A program made the translations under genes and the position numbers. From Pegoplata infirma (lineage: Eukaryota > Arthropoda > Insecta > Diptera > Anthomyiidae), in the NCBI GenBank assembly GCA_963921195.1, contig OY992536.1:101768778-101832777 (forward strand): a stretch of DNA of 64,000 nucleotides, written 5' to 3'. A model generated the notes under the pieces. It was given only the letters and a program-made list of their open reading frames with translations. It did no database searches and had not been told where the DNA came from. Below are positions 57,405 through 64,000 of this stretch, one piece after another. The stretch's first letter is position 1. The number at the start of each line of letters is the position of its first letter.

Positions 57405-60400
57405 GCCTACTGTAGGGCTTCAAGACATTTCTCCAAGATGGAGTTAATTAGAGTCGATTGACATACATAGGTCTCATATTCCAAATTTTATAAAAAACTC
57501 AAATTTAATGAAAAAACTTTAGTGCCTATTATAGGGCTTCAAGAAATTTCTCCAAGATATGGCTTATAGAAAATAATCTTGGAGTCAATTAGAGCCGATC
57601 CATATAGGTCTCATATTTCAAATCATCGGAGGAGCTGGGAAATCAAATTTTATAAAAAACTTAAATTTAATGTAAAAACTTTAGTGCCTATTGTAGGGCT
57701 TCAAGAAATTTCTCCAAGATATGGCTTATAGAAAATAATCTTGGAGTCAATTAGAGCCGATCCATATAGGTCACATATTTCAAATCATCGGAGGAGCTGG
57801 GAAATCAAATTTTATAAAAAACTCAAATTTAATGAAAAAACTTTAGTGCCTATTGTAGGGCTTCAAGAAATTTCTCCAAGATATGGCTTATAGAAAATAA
57901 TCTTGGAGTCAATTAGAGCCGATCCATATAGGTCTCATATTTCAAATCATCGGAGGAGATGAGAAATCAAATTTTATAAAAAACTCAAATTTAATGAAAA
58001 AACTTTAGTGCCTATTGTAGGGCTTCAAGAAATTTCTCCAAGATATGGCTTATAGAAAATAATCTTGGAGTCAATTAGAGCCGATCCATATAGGTCACAT
58101 ATTTCAAATCATCGGAGGAGCTGAGAAATCAAATTTTATAAAAAACTCAAATTTAATGAAAAAACTTTAGTGCCTATTGTAGGGCTTCAAGACATTTCTC
58201 CAAGATATGGCTTATATAAAATAATCTTGGAATCAATTAGAGCCGATCCATATAGGTCTCATATTCCAAATGATCGGAGGAGCTGAGAAATCAAATTTTT
58301 AAAAAATGTCCAATTTAATGATAAAACTTTAGTGCCTATTGTAGGGCTTCAAGAAATTTCTCCAACATATGGCTTATATAAAATAATCTTGGAGTCAATT
58401 AGAGCCGATCCACATAGGTCTCATATTCCAAATGATCGGAGGAGCTGAGAAATCAAATTTTTAAAAAATGTCCAATTTAATGAAAAAACTTTAGTACCTA
58501 TTGTAGGGCTTCAAGAAATTTCTCCAACATATGGCTTATAGCAAATAATCTTGGAGTCAATTAGAGCCGATCTATATAGGTCTCATATTTCAAATCATCG
58601 GAGGAGATGAGAAATCAAATTTTATAAAAAACTCAAATTTAATGAAAAAACTTTAGTGCCTATTGTAGGGCTTCAAGAAATTTCTCCAAGATATGGCTTA
58701 TATAAAATAATCCTGAAGTCAATTAGAGCTGATCCACATAGGTCTCATATTCCAAATGATCGGAGGAGCTGAGAAATCAAATTTTATAAAAAACTTAAAT
58801 TTAATGTAAAAACTTTAGTGCCTATTGTAGGGCTTCAAGAAATTTCTCCAAGATATGGCTTATAGAAAATAATCTTGGAGTCAATTAGAGCCGATCCATA
58901 TAGGTCACATATTTCAAATCATCGGAGGAGCTGAGAAATCAAATTTTATAAAAAACTCAAATTTAATGAAAAAACTTTAGTGCCTATTGTAGGGCTTCAA
59001 GACATTTCTCCAAGATATGGCTTATATAAAATAATCCTGAAGTCAATTAGAGCTGATCCACATAGGTCTCATATTCCAAATGATCGGAGGAGCTGAGAAA
59101 TCAAATTTTTAAAAAATGTCCAATTTAATGAAAAAACTTTAGTACCTATTGTAGGGCTTCAAGAAATTTCTCCAACATATGGCTTATAGAAAATAATCTT
59201 GGAGTCAATTAGAGCCGATCTATATAGGTCTCATATTTCAAATCATCGGAGGAGCTGAGATATCAAATTTTATAAAAATGTCCAATTTGATGATAAAACT
59301 TTAGTGCCTATTGTAGGGCTTCAAGACATTTCTCCAAGATATGGCTTATAGAAAAGAATCTAGGAGTCAATTAGAGCCGATCCATTTAGGTCTCATATTT
59401 CAAATCATCGGAGGAGCTGAGAAATCAAATTTTATAAAAATGTCCAACTTAATGAAAAAACTTTAGTTCCTATTGTAGGGCTTCAAGAAATTTCTCCAAG
59501 ATATGGCTTATATAAAATAATCCTGGAGTCAATTAGAGCCGATCCACATAGGTCTCATATTCCAAATGATCGGAGGAGCTGAGAAATCAAATTTTTAAAA
59601 AATGTCCAATTTTATGAAAAAACTTTAGTACCTATTATAGGGCTTCAAGAAATTTCTCCAACATATGGCTTATATAAAATAATCTTGGAGTCAATTAGAG
59701 CCGATCCACATAGGTCTCATATTCCAAATGATCGGAGGAGCTGAGAAATCAAATTTTATAAAAATGTCCAATTTAATGATAAAACTTTAGTACCTATTGT
59801 AGGGCTTCAAGAAATTTCTCCAACATATGGCTTATAGCAAATAATCTTGGAGTCAATTAGAGCCGATCTATATAGGTCTCATATTTCAAATCATCGGAGG
59901 AGCTGAGAAATCAAATTTTATAAAAATGTCCAACTTAATGAAAAAACTTTAGTACCTATTGTAGGGCTTCAAGAAATTTCTCCAAGATATGGCTTATATA
60001 AAATAATCCTGGAGTCAATTAGAGCCGATCCACATAGGTCTCATATTCCAAATGATCGGAGGAGCTGAGAAATCAAATTTTTAAAAAATGTCCAATTTTA
60101 TGAAAAAACTTTAGTACCTATTATAGGGCTTCAAGAAATTTATCCAACATATGGCTTATATAAAATAATCTTGGAGTCAATTAGAACCGATCCATATAGG
60201 TCTCATATTTCAAATCATCGGAGGAGCTGAGAAATCAAATTTTATAAAAATGTCCAACTTAATGAAAAAACTTTAGTGCCTATTGTAGGGCTTCAAGAAA
60301 TTTCTCCAAGATATGGCTTATATAAAATAATCCTGGAGTCAATTAGAGCCGATCCACATAGGTCTCATATTCCAAATGATCGGAGGAGCTGAGAAATCAA

Positions 60401-60718
60401 ATTTTTAAAAAATGTCCAATTTTATGAAAAAACTTTAGTACCTATTATAGGGCTTCAAGAAATTTCTCCAACATATGGCTTATATAAAATAATCTTGGAA
60501 TCAATTAGAACCGATCCATATAGGTCCCATATTCCAAATGATCGGAGGAGCTGAGAAATCAAATTTTATAAAAATGTCCAATTTAATGAAAAAACTTTAG
60601 TGCCAAGTGTAGGGCTTCAAGACATTTCTCCATGATGGGGCTTATAGAAAATAATCTTGGAGTCAATTAGAACCGATCCATATAGGTCTCATATTCCAAA
60701 TCATCGGAGGAGCTGAGA
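57405..60718 (-). repeat. Right array of 162-bp repeats, about 20 units, inverted
   Basis: Same units as the left array on the opposite strand (AGTGCCTATTGTAGGGCTTC, GAGCCGATCCATATAGG, AATCATCGGAGGAGCTGAG). Unit variants differ in order from the left arm, so the arms are not a simple mirror copy. Confidence 0.95.
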
Positions 60719-61030
60719 CGAAAAATAAATTTTTTATCAAAAAAAAAGTTAAATAAAAATTTATTGTAAATACTTTAGTGCCAATTTAAGCACTCTTAAG
60801 ATATTTTTGGATTTCTTTTTCTAAATTTTTATTAATTTTTCATAAAAAATACATTTTGTTTTAATTTTTAGTGAAATTACCTTATGTTCCACTTAAGTTC
60901 CACATACGTTCCACTTTTTTTTTTGTGGATAACTTTTTGTGGATAACTTCACACACATAAATAATTACGATTTTATGTGAAGAAAAAACGAAAATTAGTG
61001 AACAAAAAAAAAAAAAAAAGAAGAAAAACG

Positions 61031-61311
61031 ATGGCAAAAGTTTATGAAAAATCCATTTCTCAACTTAGCAACAATTCTCTATTGCAACAGCATCTAGGAA
61101 CACAGCAACAGCCCCCTTTATCTTCATCAACTCTATTATTGCAACAACAACCATCTGTGTTAAGCAACATACAACAACCAAATAATAATAACAATGCCCT
61201 TGCAAATGCTAATAATTTTATAGGTGGTTTTAGTTCTTTCGATAGTGATTCTTTACCCGATTATTCAGAATTCGATTCAGAATCGGTAACATTGGATTAT
61301 TTCAAGGAAAG
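61031..61311 (+). CDS. Probable first coding exon of a Gln/Asn-rich protein, unrecognised
   Basis: ATG at 61031 (context AACGATGG) opens a 93-codon exon, MAKVYEKSISQL..., with Gln/Leu/Ser- and Asn-rich low complexity (residues about 17-62) and an acidic, non-repetitive end (SLPDYSEFDSESVTLDYFKE). A donor-like AAAG|GTATGA lies at 61311/61312; reading through it gives only nine more residues and a TGA at 61337-61339, so splicing is more likely, but a 102-residue stand-alone protein is possible. The A-rich leader contains a minimal ATGTGA start-stop at 60975. Upstream in-frame Lys codons lack an ATG. The giant foldback ends 72 bases before the start. I do not recognise the family. Confidence 0.55.
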
Positions 61312-61646
61312 GTATGAAAGAGAGATGACTGAAATATGAAAGGATTTGAAATTTTCTTTCTTCTTTTGTTTTTAATTTTGTTTGTTACGTTGTTTTGTTT
61401 TGTTCTTGCTTTATTTACTTTCATTTGTTTATTTTTTATTTGTTAACTTTTATTTCATTTTAAAATATTGTTTTTTGCATCTTTGATTTTATTTTAGTTT
61501 TGTTGAATTTTATTTAGTTTTTTTTTACATTTAATCGAATGATATCGAAACAATTTTCTTTTGTTTACCTTTTGTTCATTTTCTTTCATTACCTTCAACG
61601 CTATCACCAATCACCCACCCACTCCTTAATTGACATTGCTTATCAT
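61312..61646 (+). other. T-rich intron-like sequence
   Basis: After GTATGA the plus strand is T-rich (TTTTGTTTTTAATTTTG), as expected of a fly intron. No acceptor or exon was recognised before the window end. Confidence 0.4.
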
Positions 61647-62164
61647 CCCAGGCAGAAAAATACAAACGGGCCAACGTTGGAATGAAGTTGGCGGCGACGG
61701 TACCAACGTTGGCGAATCATACCCGTTTCTAAGTCTACGACGTCATTCCGAGGTTGAAATGATAACAGTGGCCAACGATCGCTCGACTTTTGTTTTGACG
61801 TTGGGTTAACATTGATTTTACAAATTTACGACATTGGATTTAACTTTTGCTTAGGGATGTATTGAACATCTCGATGTAGTGCTTTTTAGTTACCATTTTG
61901 TACAAATTAGTTGAAAAAGCAACTACTTAACTGTTCACTTAGATTAAAGAGTTGAGGTCTATGTAAATCAAAAACTTAAAAAAAAAATAAAAATGTTAAA
62001 CTTTTAAATTGTAATCTATAGTGTAGTGTTTTATGTAAACACAAAGTTGTGCCAACACAATATTTTTAGTAAAACTGTTTTACATTATACAATGTTGTAT
62101 TTTTGGTTAGCCCGATATTGTACCAACACAAAATTTTTGGTACGGTTGGCAATTTCTGACTGGG
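61647..62164. mobile_element. Possible 518-bp element with CCCAG.CAGAAA ends
   Basis: CCCAGGCAGAAA at the left and TTTCTGACTGGG at the right are inverted with one mismatch. The interior has GCCAACGTTGG / CCAACGTTGGC palindromes and CCAACACAA..TTTTTGGTA motifs. No target duplication was found. Confidence 0.4.
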
Positions 62165-62239
62165 ATTCTATATATTCATATTTAGAGTGTCACATAAAGT
62201 TTTCTGTCATTTTAAGAAAACGTCGTTATAATTTTCTTT

Positions 62240-63815
62240 GTTTTTTTATACCCTACACCACTCTGTTGTATGGACCAAAAGGTCTATGTGAGGTTTTAAT
62301 CGGACACCGCCACCCTAACCTAGACTTAAACCTAGCCCCCATAAAAACGGTCCATTTGATTTTGGCTTTAATGACTTATAATTGTATTACAATAGATTTT
62401 CCGTCGAAAGGTAATCGAATTTTGTATTAACATACCACTATTCCAAATTTTAAAGGAATCGGACCAGTTCTTGTAATCCCCATACAAACCACCCTCCCGA
62501 AATTACATAAATCTCTCAAAATTCATGATTATTTTTTATTGAAAAATAAAAAATTGTTTATTCGACCTTTAAAATATTATATTTTGAGTAAAGTTTATTC
62601 TAGCTCGAGGTCATTATTTCCTTTACTAAGTAAAACCATGATTTTCAAGATAATTATTTTTCTGTTTTACATTTTTTATGTTGGTAATTTTTGCAAGACT
62701 TAACGAAAAGTGTTTCGGAATTTGTTTAAAAAATAAAAATTGTTTATTTCTACCTCTCAAATATTATAATTTGAATAAGTTTATTTTAGCTCGAGGTCAT
62801 TATTTCCTTTACTAATTTAAACCATGATAGAATAAAATAATTGTCAATAAATTTATTTTTTTGTTTTAAATTTTTTATGTTAGTCAGTTTTGCAAGGCAA
62901 AGAAGAGAAGGTTTATTCTAGCTCGAGGTCATTATTTAATTTAATAGTAAAAACTATGATATTCTCAAAGAATAATTTTCAAGAAAATTATTTTTCTGTG
63001 TTTAATTTATTTATTTCTGAAACACGCGTCTATTAATCTTGCAAAAATGACCAACATAAATAAATTTAAAACAGAAAAATAATTTTCATGAAAATTATTC
63101 TATGAGAATATCATGGTTTTAATTAATAAAGAAACTAACGACCTCGAGCTAGAATAAACCTATTTAAAATATAATTTGTTTAAAATTTAGTTTTTAAGTG
63201 TCATACGTGTACTTTGGTAACCTAATCAAGTCTGCATATAATTGGAACAGTTTTGGACTTACAATATTCAGTTATTTCGGTCTATTGGCAACAAAAATAA
63301 TTAAATTTTACTCAAATTTGGTTTGCATATGCTGTTTACATTATTAATAGATATACAAAAGATTGATCCAATCAGTTTGGACTTGGGACTCATATTTTGG
63401 GAAACACTGGTGTAGGGTATCATATGATCGGCCTTGACAAACTATAATTTTCTTACTTGTTTTTCTATACTTTTTGTTTTATATCTAGCTGCTCTGTTTA
63501 ATTGTCAACTATTTTGTTAATGTCGTCTGTTGTCTAGAGATTTATACACAGGTGTATCGCCAGACAAACATTTTTGTTAAGTTGCAAACAGTGGGTTCAA
63601 TGAAATCAAAATGTTTCCTAAAAATTCTTTTAAAAAACATAGCTTTTCTAAATTAAGGGCTTCAATAATTTTGGAATATGCATATTATTTCTACCTCTCA
63701 AAATTAGATAAGATCTTTTTATTCGAATGGGTCGGCTAAATATTTGGTTCCGTGGATATGTGCCCACAAGAGAATATGCACGACTTTTAACTACTGAATA
63801 GCAATGGTGGTATGC
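62240..63815. repeat. Dispersed repeat with CTCGAGGTCATTATTTC units
   Basis: ATACCCTACACCACTCTGTT at 62250 and GTGTAGGGTATCATATGATC at 63411 bound a region in which AGCTCGAGGTCATTATTTCC recurs at 62602, 62789 and 62914 (about 185 and 125 bp apart) and once inverted at 63140-63155. The 3' side (63390-63460) matches 400-480. The 134-codon frame at 62026 is incidental. 63470-63815 shows nothing. Confidence 0.55.
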
Positions 63816-64000
63816 AATTCCATAAAAATGTCAGGTGCGTCTTTTTTCGGTGGGGGGTGGTTTGGGGGTTTGGTGGGAGACATTGGGGGACACCTTTCCG
63901 TTGCAAAAGATTTTATCAAATGGATTTATTAGGATTCTTCCAATTATTTAATCCAATTAATCTTTATTAAAATACATTTTTTATATCCACGCCCACAAAA
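63816..64000. repeat. Partial mini-me-like repeat at the window end
   Basis: AAAAATGTCAGGTGCGTC, a G-rich tract and GAGACATTGGGGGACACC followed by CTTTCCGTTGC parallel 1660-1745 (ATGTCAGGGGCG, GGGGACGTCGAGAGCACC). Truncated by the window edge. Confidence 0.55.

Larger units (their letters stand above)
51484..60958. mobile_element. 9.5-kb giant foldback element, TSD AAATAATT
   Basis: About 220-bp inverted ends begin ATGTGTGTGAAGTTATCCAC and are flanked by perfect 8-bp AAATAATT (51476-51483, 60959-60966). Just inside come two GTTATCCACAAAAA and three GTGGAAC repeats (11-bp spacing). Each arm is then an array of 162-bp repeats, in inverted orientation between arms, around a 1.05-kb centre. No coding frame is supported. 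It resembles foldback elements with tandem-repeat arms; the superfamily is unresolved because the termini are neither typical hAT nor typical P. Confidence 0.88.

Noticed and set aside
62026..62430. 134-codon plus frame starting near a transposon-like end
   Set aside because: It begins in one repeat and ends in another, with no family resemblance and no splice support.

Overview
The window looks like one AT-rich scaffold piece from a higher fly (Brachycera, probably calyptrate). This rests on long T/A-rich introns, an RNF220-type gene with an insect-style Ser/Asn/acid-rich middle, a Gln/His-rich regulator exon, and dispersed repeats with (TA)n and (GTCY)n tracts like the dipteran mini-me elements. 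The species is inference. Only three protein-coding loci can be supported. They are a first coding exon of a Gln/His/Ser-rich regulator on the minus strand (2950-3610), a complete two-exon RNF220-like E3 ubiquitin ligase on the minus strand (38052-40993), and a probable first coding exon of an unrecognised Gln/Asn-rich protein on the plus strand (from 61031). The last two are divergent and about 20 kb apart.

Nearly everything else is non-autonomous DNA-transposon sequence, often nested. Boundaries could be set by reading terminal inverted repeats (TIRs) together with flanking target-site duplications (TSDs), and in several cases by comparing a filled site with an empty site elsewhere in the window. 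Four classes recur. Elements with 8-bp TSDs (hAT-like) lie at 12995, 16850, 20145, 22110, 23712, 34211, 41344, 44416, 44550, 44734, 47954 and 48035. A 300-bp family has 7-bp TSDs (22784, 24652, 29653, 46250). TTA/TAA-TSD MITEs (Tourist/Harbinger-like) lie at 14270, 22609, 23402, 29123, 29215 and 29838. TA-TSD elements lie at 13564 (TG there), 25077, 30383, 35799, 41407 and 46590. No transposase or reverse-transcriptase reading frame was seen.

Layout: 1-2640 repeats, including a 566-bp tandem duplication; 2950-4640 the first gene exon and its 5' region; 4643-8351 a multiply nested palindrome; 8975-10200 a second hairpin; 10200-16550 interleaved MITEs; 16850-21920 a 5.1-kb hAT-like element hosting others; 22100-25075 a dense MITE cluster; 25077-29598 a 4.5-kb element filled by a 34-36-bp palindromic satellite; 29653-31742 a MITE expanded by insertions; 32788-37725 a foldback region; 38052-40993 RNF220 with an intron array of the same satellite family; 41344-43926 and 44416-50893 nested hAT-like elements; 51484-60958 a 9.5-kb giant inverted repeat whose arms are 162-bp tandem arrays, ending about 65 bp before the start codon of the third gene; 61312-64000 intron-like sequence and dispersed repeats.

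The most unusual objects are the 9.5-kb foldback with its own 8-bp TSD, the palindromic satellite shared by a transposon and the RNF220 intron, and two otherwise different hairpin elements that share one core sequence.
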